Positions 23,203-32,783 of a DNA stretch of 64,000 nucleotides are shown piece after piece. The translations under genes and the position numbers were made by a program. Each line of letters begins with the position of its first letter. Position 1 is the first letter of the stretch. Under the pieces are notes generated by a model. The model ran no database searches. It worked only from the letters and a program-made list of their open reading frames with translations, and was not told where the DNA came from. Source of the stretch: an uncultured Gammaproteobacteria bacterium (GTDB lineage: Bacteria > Pseudomonadota > Gammaproteobacteria > Arenicellales > Poriferihabitantaceae); the NCBI GenBank assembly GCA_947259885.1, contig CAMYNW010000005.1, forward strand, positions 1 through 64,000, written 5' to 3'.

Positions 23203-24051
23203 ATGCCCCACCATGCCCCCCTTAAGATGGATTCCAGTTATACCCAATTGCACCAGGCAGAATCTCGCCTTGCGGACAAAGCCGACAAGCACCATATATA
23301 TCAGTTAATGGTTCAGTCCCCAGAGGCTGACATTAATCTCATGCAAACTATATATCGTTCCAGTACAGGTCGCGTTGGTAGACACTTGCGGGAAGATTTT
23401 TGCGGCACGGGATATACGCTTTCCAGGTGGGTCGCTCAGGATACTTCTTTTTCAGGAGAAGGCTTTGACATCGATCCCGATCCAATAAAGTGGGGGTGGT
23501 ACAACAATTTTGCCCCCTTGGGAGATGCCGCGATGCGAGGAAAGCTGCACTTGAAGGATGTTAGGGAACCGAGTTTGGCGGCGCCTGATATTCGCTGCGC
23601 CTTTAACTTTTCTTATTGGGTATTCCGAAAGCGGGAAGAGATGCTTGGCTATTTTACAGCAGCTTATGAAGATCTACCTGAGCATGGAATGTTCATTATT
23701 GACGTTACCGGTGGTACCGACAGTTTGAGCGAAGAGCCGTTCGAATCTGAGAATGGAGAAATCAGTTGTATTTGGCAGCAACAGAACTATTCTCCAGTAA
23801 ACCATAGTGCCGACCTTACCATTAGATTTCGATTTTCCGACGGCTCTGAAATCGAACCGCCCTATCGCTATCGCTGGCGGGTATGGACGATTCCCGAGCT
23901 GCAGGACCTGTTAACAGCAGCGGGATTCTCAAGTATTGAAGTCTGGTGGCAAGGTGATGAAGGCGATGAATTCAGCAGCATTGACTATCAAGTCACCGAC
24001 AAAGGTCGAAATGACCCGTGCTGGGTCGCGTGTATCGCCGCACTCAAGTAA
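23203..24051 (+). CDS. SAM-dependent methyltransferase of unknown substrate
   Basis: A 282-residue protein (or 274 from the in-frame ATG at 23227; no clear ribosome-binding site favours either). It contains REDFCGTGYTLSRWV (about residues 66-80) in place of a canonical glycine-rich SAM loop, then GFDIDPDPIKWGWYNNF, where the acidic residues would hold the SAM ribose. FIIDVTGGTD follows in the post-motif position. The protein is divergent from rsmG (47 bp) and 14 bp before a glycosyltransferase. The class I fold is probable; the substrate is unknown. Confidence 0.7.
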   Translation: MPHHAPLKMDSSYTQLHQAESRLADKADKHHIYQLMVQSPEADINLMQTIYRSSTGRVGRHLREDFCGTGYTLSRWVAQDTSFSGEGFDIDPDPIKWGWYNNFAPLGDAAMRGKLHLKDVREPSLAAPDIRCAFNFSYWVFRKREEMLGYFTAAYEDLPEHGMFIIDVTGGTDSLSEEPFESENGEISCIWQQQNYSPVNHSADLTIRFRFSDGSEIEPPYRYRWRVWTIPELQDLLTAAGFSSIEVWWQGDEGDEFSSIDYQVTDKGRNDPCWVACIAALK

Positions 24052-24065
24052 AGCGAGCTCCACTT

Positions 24066-25865
24066 ATGTCACGTTCTATCGGAGTTTACTGGCGTCATGG
24101 CAAAACCGTTCTCCGCGAACAGGGAATAAGGGCGCTACTTGGTCTGATATTTCGTCGATGGCAACGTATTACCGGGCGCTACCATCCTGGATTCTATGAT
24201 TTTAAATACCTTCACTGGCGTAAGCGCTTACCGGCCTCCCATACAGAGACCCATCTGCCAGTGCAGCCTCGTTTCTCCATCGTCGTGCCTATATATAATG
24301 TCGACAAAAGATGGCTGGACGCAACCATTGATTCAGTTTGTTCGCAAAGTTATGAACACTGGCAGCTGTGCCTGATCAACGATGGTTCCACCCAGCGGCA
24401 TATCAAGTCGACACTTGATCGACATGCAGAAAGTGATTCGCGAATAATTGTTCGCCACCATTCGACCAACAAAGGGATCGCTGCAAGCTCCAGTTTAGGA
24501 CTATCCATTTCCGACGGCGAATACATCATATTCCTCGATCACGATGACCTGCTTGCATCCGATGCACTATGGTACTTGGTATCGACAATCAACGACCACC
24601 CCGATGCTGACCTCATTTACAGTGATGAAGATAAGGTAGATGCCCAAGGGAACTATAGTCAGCCGTTTTTTAAACCGGATTTCTCTCCGGAGCTTCTACT
24701 CAGCCAAAACTACTTCGGTCACCTTGTGGCGTACAGGCATAATCTGATACAAACCATCGACGGATTTAGAAACGGATATGATGGAGCCCAGGATTATGAC
24801 CTGGTATTGCGGGCGACAAACGCAGCAAAGCATATCGTCCACATTCCAAAGGTTCTGTATCACTGGCGGCAGATTCCGGGTTCCACGGCAATGGTATATG
24901 GTGAGAAGGATTACGCCTGGACCGCTGGACAGGAGGCTTTGCAGAACCACTTGAATGACAGTCATGCTGGCGCCGAGGCCAAAAAGGGTTCTTTACCCGG
25001 CACTTATCGCATTGACTACCCTTTGGTTAATTCGCCATCAGTGTCTGTAGTTGTGCCTTTTCGAGACAAACCTGAGCTCCTCGATCGCTGCCTGACCGCC
25101 CTGTATGAACAAACTGATTGGCGCTCACTTGAAGTCATAGCCATCGACAACCGAAGCCAGGAGCCTGCAATAGATAGAATAAAGCAACATTGGACATCGA
25201 AAGGCGTCGGTGCCCGTTTTGCTGAATATGAGCAAGCGTTCAATTTTTCTGCTATCTGTAATTTTGGCGTCAACATGGCTCGGGGAGACTATGTCGTGCT
25301 GCTCAATAACGATGTGGAGATTGTCTCCGCGCGATGGATCGAATCACTACTCGGACTGGCCCAGCAGGAAAAAGTTGGGGCAGTCGGGGCCATTCTCCGA
25401 TACCCTGACAACCGAGTCCAACATGCCGGAATAGTCACCGGTATCGGTGGGCACGCCGGCCACCCATTCAAGGGTTTCGATGAGAATCAAATAGGATACT
25501 TTGGTCGACTCGAAATCGACAGTAATGTGAGCGCGGTCACCGGCGCGCTGATGATGGTTTCGAAGCAAAAGTATCTTGCTGTAGGTGGCCTCGATCAGGA
25601 CCGATTCAGCGTGGCATTAAACGATGTCGACTTCTGCCTGAAACTGATGAAAGCAGGCTACCGCAACGTTGTCACCGCCAAATGCCAGGCTATTCACCAT
25701 GAATCCGCATCACGCGGCAGCGATATCGACCCAAGTCGGCGTGCTAGATATCTAGAAGAAGTCGAAACCTTCAAACAAGTATGGGCTACCGAGCTTGAAC
25801 AGGGCGACCCCTACTACAACCCTAATCTTACTTTGGATTCAGAAGACTACACTTTGCGCTGGTAG
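24066..25865 (+). CDS. Two-domain family 2 glycosyltransferase
   Basis: About 599 residues with two GT2 (GT-A) domains in tandem. The first starts at RFSIVVPIYNVD with INDGST and a DHDD metal site; the second at SVSVVVPFRDKP with AIDNRS and a LNNDVE metal site, then an acceptor region (FSVALNDVDFCLKL). Such double transferases elongate rhamnan or O-antigen chains. I chose ATG 24066, 14 bp after the previous stop, over an in-frame GTG at 24018 that would overlap that gene by 34 bp. It faces the minus-strand export cluster, across a repeat-rich gap, and may act on the same polymer. Confidence 0.88.
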   Translation: MSRSIGVYWRHGKTVLREQGIRALLGLIFRRWQRITGRYHPGFYDFKYLHWRKRLPASHTETHLPVQPRFSIVVPIYNVDKRWLDATIDSVCSQSYEHWQLCLINDGSTQRHIKSTLDRHAESDSRIIVRHHSTNKGIAASSSLGLSISDGEYIIFLDHDDLLASDALWYLVSTINDHPDADLIYSDEDKVDAQGNYSQPFFKPDFSPELLLSQNYFGHLVAYRHNLIQTIDGFRNGYDGAQDYDLVLRATNAAKHIVHIPKVLYHWRQIPGSTAMVYGEKDYAWTAGQEALQNHLNDSHAGAEAKKGSLPGTYRIDYPLVNSPSVSVVVPFRDKPELLDRCLTALYEQTDWRSLEVIAIDNRSQEPAIDRIKQHWTSKGVGARFAEYEQAFNFSAICNFGVNMARGDYVVLLNNDVEIVSARWIESLLGLAQQEKVGAVGAILRYPDNRVQHAGIVTGIGGHAGHPFKGFDENQIGYFGRLEIDSNVSAVTGALMMVSKQKYLAVGGLDQDRFSVALNDVDFCLKLMKAGYRNVVTAKCQAIHHESASRGSDIDPSRRARYLEEVETFKQVWATELEQGDPYYNPNLTLDSEDYTLRW

Positions 25866-25926
25866 GGGCAGATATATATGCAGGCAGCGTTGTGTTTAAT
25901 CTTAGAGTGCGATCGAAACAGCGCTC

Positions 25927-26006
25927 GGGTATCCAAAATACGCCATAAATACATCCCTGTAGGCTCGGCTCCGGCCATCCCTGCCCTACAACGATTTTGG
26001 ATACCC
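25927..26006. repeat. Inverted-repeat element A
   Basis: Two perfect 13-bp arms, GGGTATCCAAAAT (25927-25939) and ATTTTGGATACCC (25994-26006), enclose 54 bp containing CGGCTCCGGCCATCCCTG. It would fold into a long-loop hairpin. It may be a REP- or MITE-like intergenic repeat or a decayed terminator; no second copy with these arms was noticed in the window. Confidence 0.6.
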
Positions 26007-26135
26007 AAGCACCATTCCGACCCTCCATAGACAGCGGTATATCAGAGGCCAAGGCTGCAATATCGATTACCCTAATTGCACCACGCTCATTGTGTAGCTC
26101 GAACTCAAGTAAACGTGGGGATTAGCACGATACGC

Positions 26136-26248
26136 CAATTAGCGTGATTGGGATTGGTTTTTCAGAACCGTCGGAGGCCAGGGATGGCCGGAGAGCGAGC
26201 ACCCAGGGAAGGCTAGAGCGGGTTCTGGAAAATCAAGCGCAATTGCGC
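26136..26248. repeat. Inverted-repeat element B
   Basis: Outer arms of about 30 bp pair imperfectly; the inner part TTTTTCAGAACC (26158-26169) against GGTTCTGGAAAA (26221-26232) has one mismatch. The 51-bp centre contains GGCCAGGGATGGCCGGAGAG, itself partly palindromic. The centre shares the GGCCA and CATCCCTG-like core (on the opposite strand) with element A, so the two may be related intergenic repeats in opposite orientation. Confidence 0.55.
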
Positions 26249-26301
26249 CTCACACTTCAGCATAATTCTTACGCAGTTTTTGGTGTTCGACAGGCTGGTG
26301 A

Positions 26302-27573
26302 TTAGAACTTTTCTTTTCCGCTTCGTTTAATACTGATTTCGGAGCCTAAATCTACTATACCCACCGTAGCCCTATCGCTGATAACCTGAAAAGATATGTA
26401 ATCGTGTCTGCGATCAAATATCTCCAGCTCACCTCCCATAAGCGAAACACATCCAAACGACAATAGATAATCACCAGCATTGAGATTAATCCTCTGATTA
26501 AAATGAATTTCAACCTCTTCACCAGCGGAAAACTCACCTGATTGAATATCGCAGAAGTGGGTATTGGTACCTGCAATATCCGTGCCTCTAACGTCTTTGA
26601 TGGTGAACGCAAAAACCGGGTCAGTAATGGGCTGCTCAAACTTTACCTGCAACGAAATCCGATAACTATCCCCACTATGAAGCACCTGCAAGGCATTGCC
26701 GTCCTGGTCATAAATCCCTCCACCGGTGATTGCAGCTTTGTTATTACCATAACGAACTTCATAAGGATTTAGATCAAACACATGCGCCGCTTCTTCCTCG
26801 GCACCATCCGACGACAAAACTTCGTAGCCGGTTTCGAGCTTTCTGTACTCTGCAACCACCTGCCTCGGATTGCCTTCGGTGACCAGCCGACCATGGCTCA
26901 GAAGATAAGCATGATCACAGTAACGAGTTACCATATTCAGATCGTGAGTAACGAAGATCACCGTTACGCCTTGCTCCCTGAACTGATGGAACTTATCGAA
27001 GCAGCGCGCCTGAAAATGAATATCTCCTACCGCCAGGGCTTCGTCCACAATGAGTATTTCGGGATCCACATGAATCGCGATCGCGAATGCTAGCCTCACA
27101 TACATGCCGCTTGAGTAAGACCGCACCGCTTGATCGATGTAATCACCTATGTCGGCAAACGCAAGTATCTGGTCCATACGCTGGTCTACCTGCTCACGGG
27201 AAAGGCCGAGGATCGCAGCATTGATATAGAGATTGTCTCGACCACTAAACTCTGGATTGAATCCTGCCCCTAATTCCAGCAACGCCGCGATACGGCCGTT
27301 GACCTCTACTTCACCGGATGTGGGTGGAATAATGCCGCAAATGCATTGGAGTAAAGTCGACTTACCGCTGCCATTACGGCCAATTATGCCAACCGTAGTA
27401 GCCGGCATAATTTCGATACTGACCTGGTTAAGGGCATCAAAAGGCTGGTGATAAATCTTGTCGCCAGGAAGTAAGGCCTCTTTTAGCCGATCCCTTGGAG
27501 ATTTATAAAGTTTGTAAGTCTTGGTGACGCAGTCTAGACGAACCGCTGCCTTTTGTCCCTGACCGGTGTTCAT
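26302..27573 (-). CDS. wzt: Polysaccharide ABC exporter ATP-binding protein, Wzt-like with C-terminal carbohydrate-binding domain
   Basis: ATPase of an ABC-2 exporter that moves undecaprenyl-linked O-antigen or capsule across the inner membrane. The 423-residue protein has Walker A GRNGSGKST (residues 65-73), the unusual signature YSSGM typical of this family, and Walker B ILIVDEAL. After about residue 250 comes a beta-rich domain (GIYDQDGNALQVLHSGD, FTIKDVRGTDIAGTNTH) of the Wzt C-terminal type, which in characterised systems recognises the modified chain end. It overlaps the permease gene by 4 bp. Confidence 0.93.
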   Translation of the reverse strand: MNTGQGQKAAVRLDCVTKTYKLYKSPRDRLKEALLPGDKIYHQPFDALNQVSIEIMPATTVGIIGRNGSGKSTLLQCICGIIPPTSGEVEVNGRIAALLELGAGFNPEFSGRDNLYINAAILGLSREQVDQRMDQILAFADIGDYIDQAVRSYSSGMYVRLAFAIAIHVDPEILIVDEALAVGDIHFQARCFDKFHQFREQGVTVIFVTHDLNMVTRYCDHAYLLSHGRLVTEGNPRQVVAEYRKLETGYEVLSSDGAEEEAAHVFDLNPYEVRYGNNKAAITGGGIYDQDGNALQVLHSGDSYRISLQVKFEQPITDPVFAFTIKDVRGTDIAGTNTHFCDIQSGEFSAGEEVEIHFNQRINLNAGDYLLSFGCVSLMGGELEIFDRRHDYISFQVISDRATVGIVDLGSEISIKRSGKEKF

Positions 27574-28358
27574 ACCAGATCCGCAAACTGGGGCCTGAGT
27601 CGTTTAAATATAATCACTCCCAACGCCAATAGTGAACCGGTGATAATCCAGAAAAGAATAGTTTCCCCAATCCGATCACTCACTGGAACTGAATAGAAGA
27701 GAGAGTCTCGATAGCCTTGCACAACATAGTGCATTGGATTGATCGCAAAAATGCTTCGCCAAGGCTGCGGAAGGATATTGATATCCCAAAGTATAGGCGT
27801 TGCCCACATGCCCACCTGCAACAATACCCCTACCAATCTGGCCGTATCTCTAGCAAACACGTTGAGTGCTGCCACAGTCCAACCTATCCCGAGCGCCAGC
27901 GCAACCATACAGAAAAAATAATAGACAATCTGGAAAGCGTGGAAGCTCGTGCCAACCCCGAGTATAAGCATCAGTGCCACTAGAATTGCGAGAAAGAAAA
28001 GGTGGTTGGAAAAAGAAGAAATCACCTTAATGAGAGGCAGCGCCTGCACCGGGAATACCACTTTTTTTACTAGATGTGGATGACTAGTAATCGCATGCAC
28101 CGAGCCGGAAACGATCTCGGAGAACGCGAACCAAACTGCCATACCTGCGGTCAGCCATACCGCAAATGGCACGCCACTTGCTGGCTGAACCCGAAAGCCA
28201 ACACTGAATACCACCCAGAACACCAATATCAGCACAAGTGGGGTGATGAACTGCCATACCATACCCAGAGCGGAACCCACGTATTGCATGCGAATCTCAC
28301 GCATTGCAAGATTCATCAGTACTGACCATTTTACGAGGATGGGGGTAAAAAACTGCAT
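27570..28358 (-). CDS. wzm: Polysaccharide ABC exporter permease, Wzm-like
   Basis: ABC-2 type permease of 262 residues with six hydrophobic segments. MREIRMQYVGSALGMVWQFITPL near the N-terminus is the amphipathic coupling segment of the family, and INPMHYVVQGYRDSLFY near the C-terminus is typical of Wzm/TagG-like exporters. Its end overlaps the start of the ATPase gene by 4 bp, so the two are translated together. It pairs with the Wzt-like protein to export the glycan made by the neighbouring transferases. Confidence 0.93.
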   Translation of the reverse strand: MQFFTPILVKWSVLMNLAMREIRMQYVGSALGMVWQFITPLVLILVFWVVFSVGFRVQPASGVPFAVWLTAGMAVWFAFSEIVSGSVHAITSHPHLVKKVVFPVQALPLIKVISSFSNHLFFLAILVALMLILGVGTSFHAFQIVYYFFCMVALALGIGWTVAALNVFARDTARLVGVLLQVGMWATPILWDINILPQPWRSIFAINPMHYVVQGYRDSLFYSVPVSDRIGETILFWIITGSLLALGVIIFKRLRPQFADLV

Positions 28359-28501
28359 GGTTCTAAATTGCCTCAGCCAGCGCCACAGATAAATCGGTTA
28401 CTACGGTGTCCCCGCATTGCTGTTTGATGAAAAGCATCGCTAAGTTATATCAGAGCTTTTAAGGCTGGCGGGATAGTACCACAGGCACCCGTATGCACCG
28501 C

Positions 28502-30421
28502 TCAGGGAAACTTGGGGATCAATGCTAATCCTATAAATATGAATGAGTACATTCCAAGCGCAAACATGGCGAAAACCAGACCATTAAACACGCGATTCAT
28601 CAGCCAAGGTCTGGTATGAAAATATAGAATTCCAAACATAGGTAATATAGGCGCCAGGTATCGACCCTGCGCTTGAAAGGATATGGTCCATGACTGCCAT
28701 AACGAAGCAGCTACCAGCAAAGCAGCACAGCCAAGGGTAATGGCGAATAACCAATGGGTCGAAGGTGGGCCGTAGATCAGGATTGATAGCAGCAGTATTC
28801 CGAGCATAGCGATACCAACAATACGAACGGTGTCGTAGTAGGTATTGCTCCCGAGATACTGGGTGAATCCGTAAGCGCCAAAACTGCTGATAAAGGTTTT
28901 ACCCACCCACTGCTCCTTGGTCAGGATCCGGCCAAGAGAAAATCCACGATCTCTCATATAGAGATATATGTGCTTTTTATTCAGTGGCGTGCTTGGTTTA
29001 TACAAAGGTTCAGCCATCGTTTCCACCAAGGCAAGCTGCTTTTGTTTGCTGTCCAATCCGTTCACAGCAAAGTCCACGCCGATCCGCGCAGCATAAAGCG
29101 CTACACCGATCATCGCGACAATTCCTAAGCGAGTCCAAAGAAGCTTCTGATCTGAAAAGTCTCCATTGACGACGCGCCAAATCAGATAAAAACTAAGAAA
29201 CAGTATATAGAAGTAAAAGTTTAACTTCAGAAGGAACAAAGCGCCCACCACAAAGCCAAGCCAGAGGATGTGCAGCGACAAATTTGGGAAATTCTTCTCG
29301 GTTAAAACCCGATTCAACGTACTCCCCTTATAGGCCGCCTGATAGGCTGAAATAGTGGCCAAACAAAGCGCGAATCCATCAGAATTAGAATAGCTGAAGA
29401 GATACCACACCTGTGGCGTGATTAAAAATGGTAACGCAAAAGGCCTGAACGCCGGGTGACGGTAGGCATACAGCGATAACAAAGCGAATAAAAACACGCT
29501 GAACAGACGAGCATCATAAGTAAACGCCTGCTTGAATGGCATCAGTAACCGAGTCACGTATCCGGCGATCGGATAATAGAGTTCGAAAGAGGCAAGTCGG
29601 GTATAACCATATACACTGTAGCTACTCCTGATTTCTTCTGCATCCAGTGGCGGTGGTAACAGGTGGTCGCGATAGTAGGCTATCGCTTCGACATGAGCCT
29701 CTTCGTCTGGATGTACAAAAATCCGTGAACTGCCGTTCGGATGCAACCAATAATGCTTGCTGATCACCGCCATAATAAACGCTAGCGACAGTGCTACAAC
29801 CATCAGAACTGGTACATATTTCAGTTCTTTCTGTAGTGGATGCAATACCCTGGATACAAGTGCACTGACCAACAAGATACTTAGCAAGACAAGCAAATGC
29901 ACTATTGGAAATGTGCGTGTGGCACTTCGGTCGAGACGAACTTGCAGCTGACCATCACGTCCGGTTGTTTTGAAGCGATACCCGTCGGGTTTGACGGCCA
30001 CACCTGAAATTTGTTGCAGCGGCTCTAGGCCTGCAAACTCATTCTTCGGCGAGAGCTCGATCGACTCGAAACCAGGTTGGGTAATAGAGAGCTTTTTTAG
30101 AAAAAGCTTTGTCCTAAACTCTACTGGATCGATGCGTAGGCGTTCGATTGAAGCGAGATTACCAATGTGGAAACTATACTTTTCATGGGTGCCATCGATC
30201 AGCACCTGTCGCATATTTTTTTCAGAAAACCCTGTATTGTCCTCAGCCCAGTAAACCTTAAACCAGGCGCGGGTTGGCGCAAACATCTTGATCTCTAACT
30301 CGACATGGGCCTTAAAGGCAAAAAAGTAGAGATACACTCCGCATAGTGCCAGGCCCACAAGAATTCCCGGAACCGAAGGTCGTAACAGAAAAGTTCGCAG
30401 GAGGGAAACCGGATAGCTCAA
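28502..30421 (-). CDS. Large polytopic membrane protein, probable GT-C glycosyltransferase
   Basis: A 639-residue protein. A first membrane helix (about residues 15-35) is followed by a periplasmic stretch of about 150 residues, then about ten helices. After the second helix comes VHPDEEAHVEAIAYYRD, an acidic, His-containing loop in the position of the GT-C catalytic acid; similar loops occur in DUF2142-type proteins of polysaccharide loci. It may add a sugar outside the membrane. Assignment to a named family is tentative. It lies between the exporter and the 87-residue gene, all on one strand. Confidence 0.65.
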   Translation of the reverse strand: MSYPVSLLRTFLLRPSVPGILVGLALCGVYLYFFAFKAHVELEIKMFAPTRAWFKVYWAEDNTGFSEKNMRQVLIDGTHEKYSFHIGNLASIERLRIDPVEFRTKLFLKKLSITQPGFESIELSPKNEFAGLEPLQQISGVAVKPDGYRFKTTGRDGQLQVRLDRSATRTFPIVHLLVLLSILLVSALVSRVLHPLQKELKYVPVLMVVALSLAFIMAVISKHYWLHPNGSSRIFVHPDEEAHVEAIAYYRDHLLPPPLDAEEIRSSYSVYGYTRLASFELYYPIAGYVTRLLMPFKQAFTYDARLFSVFLFALLSLYAYRHPAFRPFALPFLITPQVWYLFSYSNSDGFALCLATISAYQAAYKGSTLNRVLTEKNFPNLSLHILWLGFVVGALFLLKLNFYFYILFLSFYLIWRVVNGDFSDQKLLWTRLGIVAMIGVALYAARIGVDFAVNGLDSKQKQLALVETMAEPLYKPSTPLNKKHIYLYMRDRGFSLGRILTKEQWVGKTFISSFGAYGFTQYLGSNTYYDTVRIVGIAMLGILLLSILIYGPPSTHWLFAITLGCAALLVAASLWQSWTISFQAQGRYLAPILPMFGILYFHTRPWLMNRVFNGLVFAMFALGMYSFIFIGLALIPKFP

Positions 30422-30444
30422 ACTTCTACCAGAATGATCAATTG

Positions 30445-30708
30445 CTATTTAAATCTAGCTAAAAGGTGTCGCATTTTCGCCTTCAGCGCATACTGGTTTC
30501 TTAACCAGATACGCGCTTTGAATATGGGCTTACCCAGGTAATGCAGAACCCCTAGCTTAAGCATGCATATCAACCCAGGGCCGGTGTCAAAGTTGCCCAT
30601 AATTGATGTCTTCATGCGCACCCAGTGACGAAACTGTCGGATCAACGAATTACCCGTTAAATCGAAACGATTGCTGAGAACTTTTTTGTACTTGGGTTGC
30701 ATGGTCAA
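30445..30708 (-). CDS. Small basic hypothetical protein of a polysaccharide cluster
   Basis: An 87-residue basic protein that I do not recognise. It starts MTMQPKYKKVLSNRFDLTGN and ends with an Arg/Lys-rich helix. No membrane segment or signal peptide is clear. It overlaps the 3' end of the HAD-like gene by 4 bp and is followed 23 bp later by the large membrane protein, so it is very likely translated in this operon. It could be a partner or a split-off tail of the upstream protein. Confidence 0.55.
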   Translation of the reverse strand: MTMQPKYKKVLSNRFDLTGNSLIRQFRHWVRMKTSIMGNFDTGPGLICMLKLGVLHYLGKPIFKARIWLRNQYALKAKMRHLLARFK

Positions 30709-32765
30709 CGGTTAATCATATCTTTAAGATGTTTACGAAATTGCCAGCGTAGGGTCAAACAAGCCCACACCTGTTTCCAGCCCAAGACCTCCCAGGGGTT
30801 GTGTAGAATCTTTGGCCTTCGGGACCGTCTTGGCGTATTCGCTCCATGAAAATCATCCAGGTGATGCAGATGACTAATGCTTTTGATTTCGTGCCGTTGA
30901 GGAAATGCCAGTTTGCTGACCAGTAGATAGTGAATCCAAGGCCGATAACCTGCAGTGCCCTGGGTCACCACCGCTGAAGCGGCAGCAAATCGATCCGCCG
31001 CATCTAGCACCGCCTGCTGCAAGTCAGCGTAGTGAGTGTCCTGGTTCTGCTCGCCCTTACCAATGTCGTCATCCATCTGGCGGAACACCAGCTGATGGCT
31101 GCCGTCTGAATTAAGGCGGTATGCATTCAGGGTCGGATAGGGCGCGCGACAAGCTTCCTCGAATAAATCTCGAGCATATAGAATCGCGCTGCTTGCAAAA
31201 TCAAAGCGATCCCGGTCAAAGATAAGTCCCTCGATATAGTTATCTGTGGTAGTCGGAAAAACGATGCCACGGCTGGCACCGAACAGCATGCCGTGTAGTA
31301 TCGGTCGATCCGATCGTTGCTTGATTGCGCTATAGAAAAATCGCTGAATCGTTCCCAGCCAGCCAATGTCAACTAATGCTACATTCTCGTGTTGAAACAA
31401 TCCTAAGGACTCGAGGTATCGCAGTAACGCCTGATTGGAATCCTTACTCTGACGCATCACTTCTTGTTGAAACGCCGAGTTTCGAACCAAGTGCTCGAAA
31501 GCGCGCCTGTTTTCGACACTAAACCCATCATGCGCTGGACTCAGGGTACTGTCCAACTCTAAATTATGCTGTGTGAGGTAAGACACCATGGTCTCAGGAT
31601 CAAGACTAAAAACCCGACACACGTCGCGGAAGCTGCGATTTCCTGGTGGTAAAAATACGATGTCTGCTTTTTCCTGGGTTAGACCTTCATGGGCACAACT
31701 CGCCCCCGCCAGAGCCTGACGGCTGACATGAAGATAGTCGATTTCTGGCAGTCGCCCGTCTGGATATAGCAAAGGTATGGTTTTTTCCCAAACCTGCTTG
31801 AACATCCAGCCTTCCCTCGAAAGAAAAAACAGCTTAGATATGTTTTTTTCCCGACATCTTTCTGCGACAAAGTGCACAAACATGCTTATTAGCGGGCCAA
31901 AGAAATTGTAGCCTTCGATGTACATCGGTGACCGTGGTATGTTTTCCGCTTCGATTGGCGCCATTAGCTGCTGTAACGCGCGACCTTTCCAAAATGGTCG
32001 GCGCGTGCTGTAGAAGAATTGGCGTGCAGCTATCGCTTTACGTCGATACTCTTCCGGGTCCTGCAGCACCAGCGCTTGAATACCATGCTCGCTGGGCCTG
32101 AAGCCATCCGATATTGGATTATCGCCAACATGCAACCATTTATTCGCAGCTAAGCCTAGTTTTGCTGCAATTTCCGGGTAAGTTCGACCTGAGGCTTTGG
32201 CGAGAAAGTTGTCAGCTGAGGAGAACACCTGTTCGACATGTTCCAGAATACCAGCATGCTCAAGCAGTATTTTGAGGTGTTCGGCTGGCAGATAAATATC
32301 TGAAATCACCAGGACTCGCTTGCCAGCTCGCGCTAACTCTTTGAGCCATTCAACGATTACAGTTCGAGGTACCAGCATCGCGTTTTCCATCTGCATTTCA
32401 TACTGGGTGACTAGATCCAATAGCGAAGCATCGGCCACCTCCCCAAAAATTTTTTCTAAAGTTTCCTGCATAAACACAGGATAACGAGCTTCGTGGTCGT
32501 CATATGACTCGCCGGTCAGAGCCCGCATGGCATTTTCGATGTCGTCACGCAGCAGCTGAACCTCGCGCCAGTTCCAATCAAACCCTTCCGCCCTGGCAAG
32601 GTTGCTGATGAATCGCGCCACAGGAAGCTTGACCAGGTCAGGGTCATGGGTGCGTCTGACCAAGAGGGTATCAAACATGTCGAAGGACACTGTCTCCACA
32701 GTGTGTTGCATTTTTCGCCCTCTTGATACCAGGGATTCGGGGCTATACAGGGTGTTGAGGCTCAT
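30705..32765 (-). CDS. HAD-family protein of the COG5610 type
   Basis: A 686-residue protein. The N-terminal third is a HAD domain with motif I SFDMFDTLLVRR (about residues 28-39), motif II VISDIYLPAE, and motif IV HVGDNPISDGF. The remaining 450 residues are a domain seen with this HAD type in surface-polysaccharide loci (LSREGWMFKQVWE, ALVDIGWLGTIQRFFY). The family is thought to act in glycan assembly, but a biochemical role is not established. It lies 18 bp from the GT2 gene and overlaps the small downstream gene. Confidence 0.8.
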   Translation of the reverse strand: MSLNTLYSPESLVSRGRKMQHTVETVSFDMFDTLLVRRTHDPDLVKLPVARFISNLARAEGFDWNWREVQLLRDDIENAMRALTGESYDDHEARYPVFMQETLEKIFGEVADASLLDLVTQYEMQMENAMLVPRTVIVEWLKELARAGKRVLVISDIYLPAEHLKILLEHAGILEHVEQVFSSADNFLAKASGRTYPEIAAKLGLAANKWLHVGDNPISDGFRPSEHGIQALVLQDPEEYRRKAIAARQFFYSTRRPFWKGRALQQLMAPIEAENIPRSPMYIEGYNFFGPLISMFVHFVAERCREKNISKLFFLSREGWMFKQVWEKTIPLLYPDGRLPEIDYLHVSRQALAGASCAHEGLTQEKADIVFLPPGNRSFRDVCRVFSLDPETMVSYLTQHNLELDSTLSPAHDGFSVENRRAFEHLVRNSAFQQEVMRQSKDSNQALLRYLESLGLFQHENVALVDIGWLGTIQRFFYSAIKQRSDRPILHGMLFGASRGIVFPTTTDNYIEGLIFDRDRFDFASSAILYARDLFEEACRAPYPTLNAYRLNSDGSHQLVFRQMDDDIGKGEQNQDTHYADLQQAVLDAADRFAAASAVVTQGTAGYRPWIHYLLVSKLAFPQRHEIKSISHLHHLDDFHGANTPRRSRRPKILHNPWEVLGWKQVWACLTLRWQFRKHLKDMINR

Positions 32766-32783
32766 ACAAACGGTCGTAGTGTT

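Larger units (their letters stand above)
25866..26301. other. Gene-free gap holding two inverted-repeat elements
   Basis: No gene is supported here. The gap separates the convergent glycosyltransferase and wzt-like genes and holds two hairpin-forming repeats described separately. The rest shows no recognisable element. Confidence 0.6.

Noticed and set aside
24018..24065. GTG start for the two-domain glycosyltransferase
   Set aside because: It overlaps the preceding methyltransferase by 34 bp and adds a basic stretch not needed for the fold; ATG 24066 lies just after that gene's stop.
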